DNA of 64,000 nucleotides from DATFRX01 sp035630615. GTDB taxonomy: Bacteria; Actinomycetota; Actinomycetes; Propionibacteriales; Nocardioidaceae. The translations under genes and the position numbers were made by a program. This document shows, piece after piece, positions 25,351 through 33,725 of the stretch. How positions within the stretch are numbered: position 1 is the stretch's first letter; each line of letters starts with the position of its first letter. The stretch is taken from positions 1-64,000 of the forward strand of contig DASQKI010000012.1 in the NCBI GenBank assembly GCA_035630615.1, read 5' to 3'. Below the pieces are notes generated by a model. It worked only from the letters and a program-made list of their open reading frames with translations, did no database searches and was not told the origin of the DNA.

Positions 25351-26565
25351 CTATCCGATCAAACCGTGCGGATCTATGACGTACTTACGAGGTGCGCCCT
25401 TGTCGAACTCCGCATATCCGTCCGGTGCGCGGTCCAGCGGGATCACGGTCGCATTGACGTTCTTCGCGATCTGCGTCCGGTCGTGCAGGATCGCGTTCAT
25501 GAGCTGCCGGTTGTAGCGCATGACGGGGCACTGCCCGGTCGTGAACGAATGCGACTTGGCCCAGCCGAGGCCGAGCCGGATCGACAGCGATCCCTCCTTG
25601 GCCGCGTCGTCGGAGGCACCCGGGTCGCCGGTCACATAGAGGCCCGGGATGCCGACGGAGCCGCCGGCTCGAGTGACGGTCATGACGGTGTTGAGCACCG
25701 TCGCCGGACGTTCGACCTGTGCCTCGTCGCCGTGGCCGCGAGCCTCGAAACCGACGGCGTCGACCGCGCAGTCGACCTCGGGCTCACCGAGGATCTGCTC
25801 GATCTGGCCGGCGGGATCACCCTGCGACACGTCGACGGTCTCGCAGCCGAACGACCGGGCCTGGTCGAGGCGTTCCTTCTGGAGGTCGGCCACGATGACG
25901 ACGGCGGCACCCAGCAGTTGTGCCGACGTCGCGGCCGCGAGGCCGACCGGCCCGGCGCCTGCGATGTAGACCGATGAACCCGGGCCTACCCCGGCGGTGT
26001 ACGCACCGTGGAACCCGGTCGGGAAGATGTCCGACAGCATGGCGAGGTCACGGATCTTCTCCATGGCCTTGTCCTTGTCGGGGAACTTCAACAGGTTCCA
26101 GTCCGCGTAGGGCACGAGGGCGTACTCGGCCTGGCCGCCGACCCAACCGCCCATGTCGACGTAGCCGTACGCCGATCCGGGTCGGTCCGGGTTGACGTTC
26201 AGGCAGACGCCGGTCTTGCCCTCCTTACAGTTGCGGCACCGCCCGCAGGCGATGTTGAACGGCACCGAGACGATGTCGCCGACCTTGATGAACTCGACAT
26301 CGGGTCCGGTCTCGACGACCTCCCCGGTGATCTCGTGTCCGAGGGGAAGCCCCTCGGGTGCTGTCGTCCGACCGCGAACCATGTGCTGGTCGCTGCCGCA
26401 GATATTGGTCGCGACCGTCCTGAGGATCGCGGCGTGCGGAAGTTGGCGCCCGACGTTCGCGGGATTGACCCCAGGGCCGTCCTTGAGCTCGAACGTTGGA
26501 TAGTCGGTCGCCTCGACCTCGACCTTGCCCGGTCCTCTGTAGATGACTGCCTTATTTCCTGGCAT
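25351..26565 (-). CDS. fdhA: Glutathione-independent formaldehyde dehydrogenase (zinc MDR family)
   Basis: A 404-residue zinc alcohol dehydrogenase closest to Pseudomonas putida-type formaldehyde dismutase/dehydrogenase. The catalytic zinc ligands are Cys56 in NICGSDQH and His77 in LPLGHEITGE; structural zinc cysteines are at 107, 110, 113 and 121 (ACGRCRNC...C). The coenzyme fold has VYIAGAGPVGLAAA, and long insertions such as the GGSVGIPGLYV region are typical of this subgroup, which keeps NAD bound and needs no thiol cofactor. GAGAGGAG lies 7 nt before ATG 26565. A perfect hairpin ends the unit, so it is probably monocistronic. Confidence 0.92.
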   Translation of the reverse strand: MPGNKAVIYRGPGKVEVEATDYPTFELKDGPGVNPANVGRQLPHAAILRTVATNICGSDQHMVRGRTTAPEGLPLGHEITGEVVETGPDVEFIKVGDIVSVPFNIACGRCRNCKEGKTGVCLNVNPDRPGSAYGYVDMGGWVGGQAEYALVPYADWNLLKFPDKDKAMEKIRDLAMLSDIFPTGFHGAYTAGVGPGSSVYIAGAGPVGLAAATSAQLLGAAVVIVADLQKERLDQARSFGCETVDVSQGDPAGQIEQILGEPEVDCAVDAVGFEARGHGDEAQVERPATVLNTVMTVTRAGGSVGIPGLYVTGDPGASDDAAKEGSLSIRLGLGWAKSHSFTTGQCPVMRYNRQLMNAILHDRTQIAKNVNATVIPLDRAPDGYAEFDKGAPRKYVIDPHGLIG

Positions 26566-26784
26566 GGTCGTACTCCTCTCGAAGAGACTCGAAGGTAAGT
26601 AGTTGCGATGTTGGTGTGGCTTTGTTCGAGTCCAGGAGCCTCGCCTCCGCCCCAGGGTCGATGGGGGAAGCGCCGCCGCGCCACCTAATGCACTAGGGAC
26701 GGTGCCGGAGAACGGAAATCTCACCTCGGCGGGGGCGGATTTCTCTCGCCCGGACTTTCAACGTAGGCGCGCCGCAGACGATCG

Positions 26785-27570
26785 TCAATCGTCGTTATCT
26801 GTATGCGAGCCGCGTCGGTAGACCTCTGCGGCCGCCTCGTGAAATCCCGACGGCGCGCCTGCGGCGCCGAACGTCTTGGCGATCTCCTCCATCTCGCCGA
26901 CCCAGCGCCAGCCCTTCCGGTCGGCAGCCGCCGTCGCCCGAGTCACTCGCTCGTCGAGGTCTGGCAGCGATCGGGCCCACTCACGACGGAGCACGGCGTC
27001 GACCCCCTCGTGCCGTGCAACGGCGTCGATCGCGAGCAGCATCGCCTGCGTGCCTTTTGTCCACGCGGCGTAGGTCATCTTGACCGCTGACGCCGACCCG
27101 ATCCGGTCATCGACGACGACGGCCTCGACCACGGTGTCGGCGAAGAGTGCGGCAACCGCGTCGGCGTGTGGGCCGGAGAGATAGAGCCGGGTGGTGTCGG
27201 CCTCGACCGGCGGCGACCCGACGATGCCGCCGTCGACGTACGTCGCGCCGGCCGCCGTGACGACGTCACCAATGCCTCGTGCCGTCGTCGGAGCGACCGC
27301 GTTGGCGTCGACGAAGACGCCGTCGTAGCCCCCGGTCGCGACCTGGCGGGCCACGTCGAGGGCCGCATGCGGCGGACAGATCGACAGCACGACGTCGCTC
27401 GCGGCGACGAGGTCTGCCACCGTCCCGAGGTCGGCGAGGCCGCCCTCCTCGGCACGCTCCTTCGTCGCCGGGCTCCGTCCATCCGAGGCCCAACCGACCG
27501 GGTGTCCGGCCTCGCGAAGCCGGGCGCCGACCATCGAACCCATGTCGCCGGGATGAAGTAGACCGATCAT
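26785..27570 (-). CDS. NAD(P)-dependent oxidoreductase, 6-phosphogluconate/3-hydroxyisobutyrate dehydrogenase-like
   Basis: A 261-residue beta-hydroxyacid dehydrogenase-type protein. The N-terminal Rossmann motif is MIGLLHPGDMGSMVGARL, followed by DVVLSICPP and the substrate-loop segment DGGIVGSPP. The family's catalytic lysine probably sits in SAVKMTYAAWTKG. The C-terminal part is helical (DUF1932-like). I choose ATG 27570, which opens the Rossmann strand; ATG 27606 would add 12 Gly-rich residues. It is divergent from argS with 98 bp between starts. The substrate is unknown. Confidence 0.8.
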   Translation of the reverse strand: MIGLLHPGDMGSMVGARLREAGHPVGWASDGRSPATKERAEEGGLADLGTVADLVAASDVVLSICPPHAALDVARQVATGGYDGVFVDANAVAPTTARGIGDVVTAAGATYVDGGIVGSPPVEADTTRLYLSGPHADAVAALFADTVVEAVVVDDRIGSASAVKMTYAAWTKGTQAMLLAIDAVARHEGVDAVLRREWARSLPDLDERVTRATAAADRKGWRWVGEMEEIAKTFGAAGAPSGFHEAAAEVYRRGSHTDNDD

Positions 27571-27656
27571 GGCCTCATCCAATCCCGGTCCGCCGGTCGC
27601 GTCCATCGTCTCGTCTCGACGTATGCGCGGCTGACCGGCGGGCGAACGCGCGTGGA

Positions 27657-27662
27657 TACGCT
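27657..27662 (+). promoter_or_regulatory. TACGCT -10 box of argS (leaderless start)
   Basis: TACGCT lies 6 nt before the GTG at 27669 and no ribosome binding site intervenes. Confidence 0.5.
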
Positions 27663-27668
27663 TGTGCG

Positions 27669-29333
27669 GTGACACCCGACCAGCTCTCCGACGCTGTAGT
27701 CGCCGCGCTGTCCGCCGCGGTGGCCGACGGCGACCTGACTCTGTCCGACGGCGTGCCCGCCAGTGTGCGGATCGAGCGTCCGAAGGTGAAGGAACACGGC
27801 GACTACGCCACCAACGTGGCGATGCAGCTCGCCAAGCAGGCCGGTCGCCCGCCGCGGGAGATCGCCGAGCTGCTCGCGGTTCGGCTCGCCGCGACGCCGG
27901 GAGTGGCCGCGGCCGATGTCGCCGGGCCGGGTTTTCTGAACATCCGGATCGACGCCGGGGCGCAGGGTGCGCTGGCGGCCGACGTCGTCGCGGCCGGCGC
28001 CGCGTACGGCGGCAGCGATGCCCTGGCCGGGGTCAAGGTCAATCTGGAGTTCGTCTCGGCCAATCCGACGGGGCCGGTGACACTGGCCTCGACGCGCTGG
28101 GCCGCCGTGGGCGACAGCCTGGCCCGGATCTTCGAGACCGTCGGCGCCGAGGTGACCCGGGAGTACTACTTCAACGACCACGGAGCCCAGGTCGACCGGT
28201 TCGCCCTGTCGCTGCTGGCCCGGGCCCGCGGCGAAGACGTGGCCGAGGACGGCTATCACGGCGGCTATGTCGACGAGGTGGCGAGCCGGGTCGTCGAGGC
28301 CAACCCCGATGTGTTGTCGCTCGACGAGGCCGACGCCCAGGAGGTCTTCCGGCGCGAGGGCGTGGCGCTGATGTTCGACGAGGTGAAGCAGAGCCTGCAC
28401 GACTTCGGCGTCGACTTCGACGTCTACTTCCACGAGGCGTCGGTGCACCATTCGGGCGCGGTGCAGCACGCGATCGAGCGGCTTACCGAGTTGGGCCAGA
28501 CCTACCAGAAGGACGGCGCGCTGTGGTTGCGCACCACCGACTACGACGACGACAAGGACCGCGTGATCATCCGGTCCAACGGTGTGGCCTCCTACCTCGC
28601 CGGTGACTTGGCCTATTACCTCAACAAGCGAGAGCGCGGCTTCGACCGGTGCGTGATCCTGCTCGGCGCCGACCACCACGGATACGTGGGCCGGATGATG
28701 GCGATGTGCGCCGCGTTCGGCGACGAACCGCACGTCAACCTCGAGATCCTGATCGGCCAGATGGTCAACCTGGTCCGTGACGGACAGCCGATGCGCATGT
28801 CCAAGCGGGCCGGCACCGTCCTACGGATGCAGGACCTCGTCGATGCCGTCGGCAACGACGCCGGTCGCTACGCGCTCGTGCGTTATTCGATGGACGCCAC
28901 GATCGATCTCGATCTGGACCTGTGGGCTCGGCAGACGCAGGACAACCCGGTCTTCTACGTCCAGTACGCGCATGCCCGGCTCGCCTCGATCCTGCGCAAC
29001 GCCGCCGATCTCGGTCTGGCTGCGGCCGGCGACGACTTCGATCCGGCCCTGCTCGACAACCCACGAGAGGGCGACTTGCTGCGGGCGCTGGCGGACTTCC
29101 CGAGGGTTGTGACCCATGCGGCGGAGCTGCGAGAGCCGCACCGGATCGCCCGCTACCTCGAGGACACGGCGGCGTCGTTCCACAAGTTCTACGACGAGTG
29201 CCGGGTGTTGCCGATGGGCGACGAGGAGCCGACGCCGCTGCATCGGGCCCGGCTGCTACTCGTCGCGGCGACGCGGCAGGTCATCGCCAACGGTCTCGGT
29301 CTGCTCGGCGTGACGGCGCCGGAGCGGATGTAG
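27669..29333 (+). CDS. argS: Arginine--tRNA ligase, with atypical HIGH motif
   Basis: A 554-residue class I synthetase that charges tRNA-Arg. The N-terminal Add-1 domain (about 1-115) ends in PGFLNIRI. The Rossmann catalytic domain contains VSANPTGPVTLASTRWAAVG at 130-149, where the usual HIGH/HIGG signature is replaced by TLAS (138-141), followed by the family motif YYFNDHGAQVDRF. MSKR at 377-380 is an intact KMSK-type loop. The C-terminal DALR anticodon-binding domain ends in GLLGVTAPERM with the conserved Met end. GTG 27669 starts the family N-terminus. It heads the cluster with lysA, 10 bp downstream. Confidence 0.95.
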   Translation: MTPDQLSDAVVAALSAAVADGDLTLSDGVPASVRIERPKVKEHGDYATNVAMQLAKQAGRPPREIAELLAVRLAATPGVAAADVAGPGFLNIRIDAGAQGALAADVVAAGAAYGGSDALAGVKVNLEFVSANPTGPVTLASTRWAAVGDSLARIFETVGAEVTREYYFNDHGAQVDRFALSLLARARGEDVAEDGYHGGYVDEVASRVVEANPDVLSLDEADAQEVFRREGVALMFDEVKQSLHDFGVDFDVYFHEASVHHSGAVQHAIERLTELGQTYQKDGALWLRTTDYDDDKDRVIIRSNGVASYLAGDLAYYLNKRERGFDRCVILLGADHHGYVGRMMAMCAAFGDEPHVNLEILIGQMVNLVRDGQPMRMSKRAGTVLRMQDLVDAVGNDAGRYALVRYSMDATIDLDLDLWARQTQDNPVFYVQYAHARLASILRNAADLGLAAAGDDFDPALLDNPREGDLLRALADFPRVVTHAAELREPHRIARYLEDTAASFHKFYDECRVLPMGDEEPTPLHRARLLLVAATRQVIANGLGLLGVTAPERM

Positions 29334-29343
29334 GCGTCGCGGC

Positions 29344-30744
29344 ATGCGTACGCACGAAGCGGGAGCCCTGCACGGGCAGGTCGGCCATCGCGGCCCGGCC
29401 TGGCTCGAAGCGCCCCATGACGTCAATGCCCTCGTTCCCGAGCTGTGGTCGCTGACGTCGGGTCGGTCCGACGACGGTGTGCTCGAGGTCGGCGGCGTAC
29501 GCGTCACCGACCTCGCCAGGGAGTTCGGCACGCCGACGTACGTGCTCGACGAGGACGACTTTCGCACGCGGGCCCGGGCGTTCCGTACCGCGTTTGAAGG
29601 CGTCGACGTCTACTACGCCGGCAAGGCCTTCCTCTGTACGGCGGTGTTGCGCTGGGTGACGGAGGAAGGGCTTCGGCTCGACGTGTGCACCGGCGGCGAG
29701 CTAGCCGTGGCGCTCGCGGCCGGCGTGCCACCGGAGCAGATCGGATTTCATGGCAACAACAAGAGCCGCGCCGAGCTGGAGCGGGCGATCGACGTCGGGG
29801 TCGGCCGGCTGATCGTCGACTCGTTCGACGAGATCGATCGGCTGGTCGAGCTGACCTCTGAACTCGATCGTTCCGCGCGTGTAATGGTCCGGGTCACAGC
29901 AGGTGTCGAGGCGCACACCCACGAATACATCGCGACCGCACATGACGACCAGAAGTTCGGCTTCTCGATCGCCGAGGGCGACGCGATCGGGGCGGTGCGC
30001 CGCATCCTCGACGCGCCCGGCATCGAGCTGGTGGGCCTGCACTCCCATATCGGGTCGCAGGTCTTCGACACGTCCGGGTTCGAGGTCGCCGCGCGGCGAG
30101 TGCTTGCCCTGCACGCGCAGATCCGCGACGAGCTCGGCGAGGTGCTGCCCGAGCTCGGACTCGGCGGCGGTTTCGGCATCGCCTACACGACGCAGGACAC
30201 GCCCTCGACGCCGACCGAGCTCGCCGAGGGCCTCCTGGGCATCGTCCAGCACGAGTGCAAGGCGCTCGGCGTCGACGTGCCGCAGCTGTCGGTCGAGCCG
30301 GGCCGCGCGATTGCAGGGCCCGCGATGCATACGCTCTACGAGGTCGGCACGGTCAAGCGAGTGCCGCTGGACGGCGGCGCGGTCCGGACGTACGTCGCGG
30401 TCGACGGTGGCATGACCGACAACCTGCGGACGGCGCTCTACAACGCCGACTACTCGTGCACCCTCGCCTCGAGACGGTCCGACGCGCCACCCGTACTGGG
30501 TCGCGTGGTCGGCAAGCACTGCGAGTCCGGCGACATCATCGTCAAGGACGAGTTCGTGCCGAGCGACATCGCGCCGGGTGACCTCCTCGCCGTGCCCGGC
30601 ACCGGCGCCTACTGTCGGTCGCTCGCGCACAACTACAACCACGTTCCTCGGCCCGGAGTCGTCGCCGTACGAGGCGGCGCGGCCCGGATCGTCGTGCGCC
30701 GCGAGACCGAGGACGACCTGCTCCGACTGGACGTGGGCGTGTGA
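29344..30744 (+). CDS. lysA: Diaminopimelate decarboxylase
   Basis: A 466-residue PLP enzyme that makes L-lysine from meso-diaminopimelate. It has the fold type III barrel with the PLP lysine at Lys94 in VYYAGKAF, the HSHIGSQ motif, the glycine loop LGLGGGFGIAY, EPGRAIAGPA, and the C-terminal cysteine motif GKHCESGD and AYCRSLAHNYN that complete the dimeric active site. The N-terminus is about 40 residues longer than the barrel requires, as is usual in actinobacterial enzymes. It is 10 bp after argS and its stop overlaps the hom start (GTGTGA), so the genes are coupled. Confidence 0.97.
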   Translation: MRTHEAGALHGQVGHRGPAWLEAPHDVNALVPELWSLTSGRSDDGVLEVGGVRVTDLAREFGTPTYVLDEDDFRTRARAFRTAFEGVDVYYAGKAFLCTAVLRWVTEEGLRLDVCTGGELAVALAAGVPPEQIGFHGNNKSRAELERAIDVGVGRLIVDSFDEIDRLVELTSELDRSARVMVRVTAGVEAHTHEYIATAHDDQKFGFSIAEGDAIGAVRRILDAPGIELVGLHSHIGSQVFDTSGFEVAARRVLALHAQIRDELGEVLPELGLGGGFGIAYTTQDTPSTPTELAEGLLGIVQHECKALGVDVPQLSVEPGRAIAGPAMHTLYEVGTVKRVPLDGGAVRTYVAVDGGMTDNLRTALYNADYSCTLASRRSDAPPVLGRVVGKHCESGDIIVKDEFVPSDIAPGDLLAVPGTGAYCRSLAHNYNHVPRPGVVAVRGGAARIVVRRETEDDLLRLDVGV

Positions 30745-32048
30745 GCGGCCGGCCCACGCTGCGAGTCGGGCTGCTCGGCTGCGGCAACGTCGGGACCGAG
30801 GTGGTCCGGATCCTTCGCGCCGAGGGCGACGAGCTCGCTGCCCGGGCCGGAGCCCGATTGGAGCTTGCCGGCGTAGCAGTGCGCCGGCCCGGGCGGGCCC
30901 GCGAGGTCGAGCTCGACCCGGCCCTGCTCACCACCGATGCGCACGGACTCGCTACGCGCGACGACGTCGACCTCGTCATCGAGGTGATCGGCGGCATCGA
31001 ACCGGCGCGGAGCCTGATCCTCGCCGCCCTCGACAGCGGGTCGTCGGTCGTGACGGCCAACAAGGCGCTGCTCGCCGAGGACAGCGAGACACTTTTCGCC
31101 GCCGCCGACAAGGCCGGACGCGACCTCTACTTCGAGGCGGCGGTCGCCGGTGCGATCCCGATCCTGCGACCGTTGCGCGAGTCGCTGGCCGGTGACCGGG
31201 TGCAGCGGGTCATTGGCATCGTCAACGGCACGACCAACTACATCCTCGACAAGATGACGTCCAGCGGCGCCGGCTTCACCGAGGCGTTGGAGGAGGCCCA
31301 GGAGTTGGGCTATGCCGAGGCCGATCCGACCGCCGACGTCGAGGGATTCGATGCTGCAGCGAAGGCCGCGATCCTTGCTGGGTTGGCGTTTCACACTCGA
31401 GTCACGGCCGCCGACGTCTATCGCGAGGGGATCACCGAGATCACCGCGCGCGACGTCGCGTCGGCCGCCGAGATGGGGTGTGTCGTCAAGGCTCTGGCGA
31501 TCTGCGACCTGCGCGCGACGGACAGCGGCCCGGCCGTCTCGGTGCGCGTACACCCGGCGATGATTCCGGACACGCACCCGTTGGCCAGCGTGCGCGAGGC
31601 GTACAACGCCGTCTTCGTCGAGAGCCTGGCCGCCGGTCAGCTGATGTTCTACGGACCCGGTGCGGGTGGCGCGCCGACCGCGTCAGCGGTGCTCGGCGAC
31701 CTCGTCACGGTGGCCCGCAACCGACTCGAAGGCGTCACCGGCGTCGGCGAGTCGACCCACGCGCAGTGCGAAGTGCTGCCGATGGGAGAGACCGAGACCC
31801 GTTACCACGTGGCGATCGACGTCGACGACCGAGCCGGCGTGCTGGCGACCGTGGCGACCGAGTTCGCGACCCACGGCGTGTCGATCCAGACCGTTCGCCA
31901 GGAGGGTCGCGGCGACGACGCCGAGTTGGTCATCGTGACGCATCGGGCGACCGACGCCGCCCTGTCGGCGACCGTTGCCCGCCTGCGCGAGATGTCGATG
32001 GTGCACGCCGTGACCTCGGTGATGCGGGTCGAGGCCGAAGGCGAGTGA
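30741..32048 (+). CDS. hom: Homoserine dehydrogenase with C-terminal ACT domain
   Basis: A 435-residue NAD(P)-dependent enzyme that converts aspartate semialdehyde to homoserine. It shows the Rossmann GLLGCGNVGTEVV, ANKALLAE, the catalytic region AAVAGAIPILRPL and GIVNGTTNYIL, plus EADPTADVEGFDAA. The C-terminal ACT domain (about 355-430, HVAIDVDDRAGVLATVATEF) is the threonine-feedback site known in the family. It overlaps lysA by 4 bp and precedes thrC by 13 bp. Confidence 0.97.
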   Translation: MSGRPTLRVGLLGCGNVGTEVVRILRAEGDELAARAGARLELAGVAVRRPGRAREVELDPALLTTDAHGLATRDDVDLVIEVIGGIEPARSLILAALDSGSSVVTANKALLAEDSETLFAAADKAGRDLYFEAAVAGAIPILRPLRESLAGDRVQRVIGIVNGTTNYILDKMTSSGAGFTEALEEAQELGYAEADPTADVEGFDAAAKAAILAGLAFHTRVTAADVYREGITEITARDVASAAEMGCVVKALAICDLRATDSGPAVSVRVHPAMIPDTHPLASVREAYNAVFVESLAAGQLMFYGPGAGGAPTASAVLGDLVTVARNRLEGVTGVGESTHAQCEVLPMGETETRYHVAIDVDDRAGVLATVATEFATHGVSIQTVRQEGRGDDAELVIVTHRATDAALSATVARLREMSMVHAVTSVMRVEAEGE

Positions 32049-32061
32049 GGGGTACGCGGCG

Positions 32062-33123
32062 ATGAGCTGGCGTGGCGTGGTCGAGGAATATCGCGAGTGG
32101 CTCCCGATCGGACCCGAAGCACCGGTCGTATCCCTGGCCGAGGGCGGCACGCCGCTGCTCGAGTCGGCCTGGCTGTCCGAGCGCACCGGCGCGCGGGTGT
32201 GGCTGAAGGTCGAGGGCGCCAACCCCACCGGGTCGTTCAAGGACCGCGGCATGGCGGTCGCCCTGTCGGCCGCACTCGCTGAGGGGGCCGAGGCCTGCGT
32301 CTGCGCGTCGACCGGCAATACGTCGGCGTCGATGGCGGCATATGCGGCGCGCGCCGGCATGACGGCGATCGTGCTCGTCCCCGAGGGCAGCATCGCCGCC
32401 GGCAAGCTGGCGCAGGCGCTGGTGCACGGAGCCACAGTGGTCCGGGTGCGAACGGGTTTCGACGCCTGTCTCGTGCTGGCCCGCGAGCTCGCCGAGCACT
32501 ATCCGGTGGCGCTGCTCAACTCGGTCAACCCGGTGCGCCTCGAGGGTCAGAAGACGGCCGCGTTCGAGATCGTCGACGAGCTCGGCGAGGCTCCCGACAT
32601 TCATGCACTGCCGGTCGGCAACGCGGGCAACATATCCGCGTACTGGAAGGGATATCGCGAGTACGCCGAGGCCGGCCGCAGCGGCGTCAAGCCGGTCATG
32701 TGGGGCTTCCAGGCGTCCGGGGCGGCGCCGCTCGTCGAAGGGGTCCCCGTGCCGCATCCGCAGACGGCGGCCTCGGCGATTCGGATCGGCAACCCGGCGT
32801 CGTGGCGGCTCGCCGTCGCCGCCCGTGACGAGTCCGGGGGGCGGTTCGAGCCGGTGATCGACGCCGACATCCTGCGCGCCCAGCGAGACATCGCCCGACA
32901 CGACGGTGTCTTCGTCGAGCCGGCATCGGCGACCGGCGTCGCGGGACTGCTCGCGACCGCCGCGCGGGGCGGCGTCCCGGCAGGCTCGCGGATCGCCGTG
33001 ACGCTCACCGGGCACGGCCTCAAGGACACCGCGACCGCGCTCGACGGGCTCGGCGGCATCGAGCCACTCGTCGTCGACGCCGATGCCGACGCAGTCGCCG
33101 CGGCAGCCGGCCTCTCGGGGTGA
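32062..33123 (+). CDS. thrC: Threonine synthase
   Basis: A 353-residue fold type II PLP enzyme that converts O-phosphohomoserine to threonine. The PLP lysine is Lys60 in NPTGSFKDRGM, the phosphate and PLP loops are ASTGNTSASMAAYAARAG and PVGNAGNISAYWKGY, and VTLTGHGLKD closes the site. It follows hom by 13 bp. thrB, normally next in actinobacteria, is displaced 3.1 kb downstream by a MarR/MFS/DUF2797 block. A strong hairpin follows at 33181-33208. Confidence 0.97.
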   Translation: MSWRGVVEEYREWLPIGPEAPVVSLAEGGTPLLESAWLSERTGARVWLKVEGANPTGSFKDRGMAVALSAALAEGAEACVCASTGNTSASMAAYAARAGMTAIVLVPEGSIAAGKLAQALVHGATVVRVRTGFDACLVLARELAEHYPVALLNSVNPVRLEGQKTAAFEIVDELGEAPDIHALPVGNAGNISAYWKGYREYAEAGRSGVKPVMWGFQASGAAPLVEGVPVPHPQTAASAIRIGNPASWRLAVAARDESGGRFEPVIDADILRAQRDIARHDGVFVEPASATGVAGLLATAARGGVPAGSRIAVTLTGHGLKDTATALDGLGGIEPLVVDADADAVAAAAGLSG

Positions 33124-33180
33124 GCCCGGCCGCACCGCCTCCGCCACACCGAGTGTTGGCGCAAACTGCAGCTTTCACCC

Positions 33181-33208
33181 GGAGTTGGTGCGTTTTCGCG
33201 CCAACTCC
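33181..33208 (+). terminator. Hairpin after thrC
   Basis: GGAGTTGGTGCG pairs with CGCGCCAACTCC around a TTTT loop (one U-G wobble), 57 bp after the thrC stop. A related sequence, GAGTGTTGGCGC, lies at 33151-33162 just upstream. It probably ends the lysA-hom-thrC transcript, although no T-tract follows the stem. Confidence 0.6.
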
Positions 33209-33247
33209 TGGGGTCGGAGCCCGCGTCCGCCGCCAGATCCGTAGCTA

Positions 33248-33264
33248 GCTAACGATTTGTTAGC
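33248..33264. promoter_or_regulatory. Probable MarR operator overlapping the marR-mfs promoter
   Basis: GCTAAC-GATTT-GTTAGC is a perfect inverted repeat ending 8 bp before the marR ATG, and it overlaps a TAGCGT -10 box (33261-33266) that sits 6 nt before the ATG. MarR proteins usually bind such short palindromes and repress their own operon; this is inference from position and symmetry. Confidence 0.65.
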
Positions 33265-33272
33265 GTGGATCC

Positions 33273-33725
33273 ATGCGCACCGAACCTGCCACCGCAACGT
33301 TGACCGGATTCGAGGCGGCGTGGGACGACTTCTTCGCCGCGATCCGGCGGGCCCGCGGGCGAGCGGCGGCCCGGGAGCGCGAGGGCGAGCTCACCCTGTC
33401 GCAGCACAACCTGCTGACCGCGTTGCACCACCAGCCGAGCCTTCCGGTCGGTGAGGTCGCTCTGGCCGCCGGAGTCGCGCCGCCGACCGCGACCCGGATG
33501 CTCGGTCAGCTCGAGCGCGCCGGCGTCGTCCGGCGAGAGGCATCCGTGACGGATCGCCGCGTCGTCACCGTGTCGCTGACGCCACGCGGGAGGGAGCTGC
33601 TGGCGAAGAAGCGAGCGACCGTGTCGGCGAAGCGGCGAGACTTCTTCGAGTCGCTGACCGACGCGGAGCGAGCACACTCCGAGGGCTTGCTGCGCGGCAT
33701 GGCCGAGCTTATCGAGCAACTGTGA
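33273..33725 (+). CDS. MarR family transcriptional regulator
   Basis: A 150-residue winged-helix regulator. The recognition region is LPVGEVALAAGVAPPTATRMLGQLERAGVV, and the wing is RREASVTDRRVVTVSLTPRG, with the characteristic DxR motif in TDRR. The flanking helices form the dimer interface. It overlaps the efflux gene by 4 bp, so it most likely represses its own expression and that of the transporter until a ligand binds. Confidence 0.93.
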   Translation: MRTEPATATLTGFEAAWDDFFAAIRRARGRAAAREREGELTLSQHNLLTALHHQPSLPVGEVALAAGVAPPTATRMLGQLERAGVVRREASVTDRRVVTVSLTPRGRELLAKKRATVSAKRRDFFESLTDAERAHSEGLLRGMAELIEQL

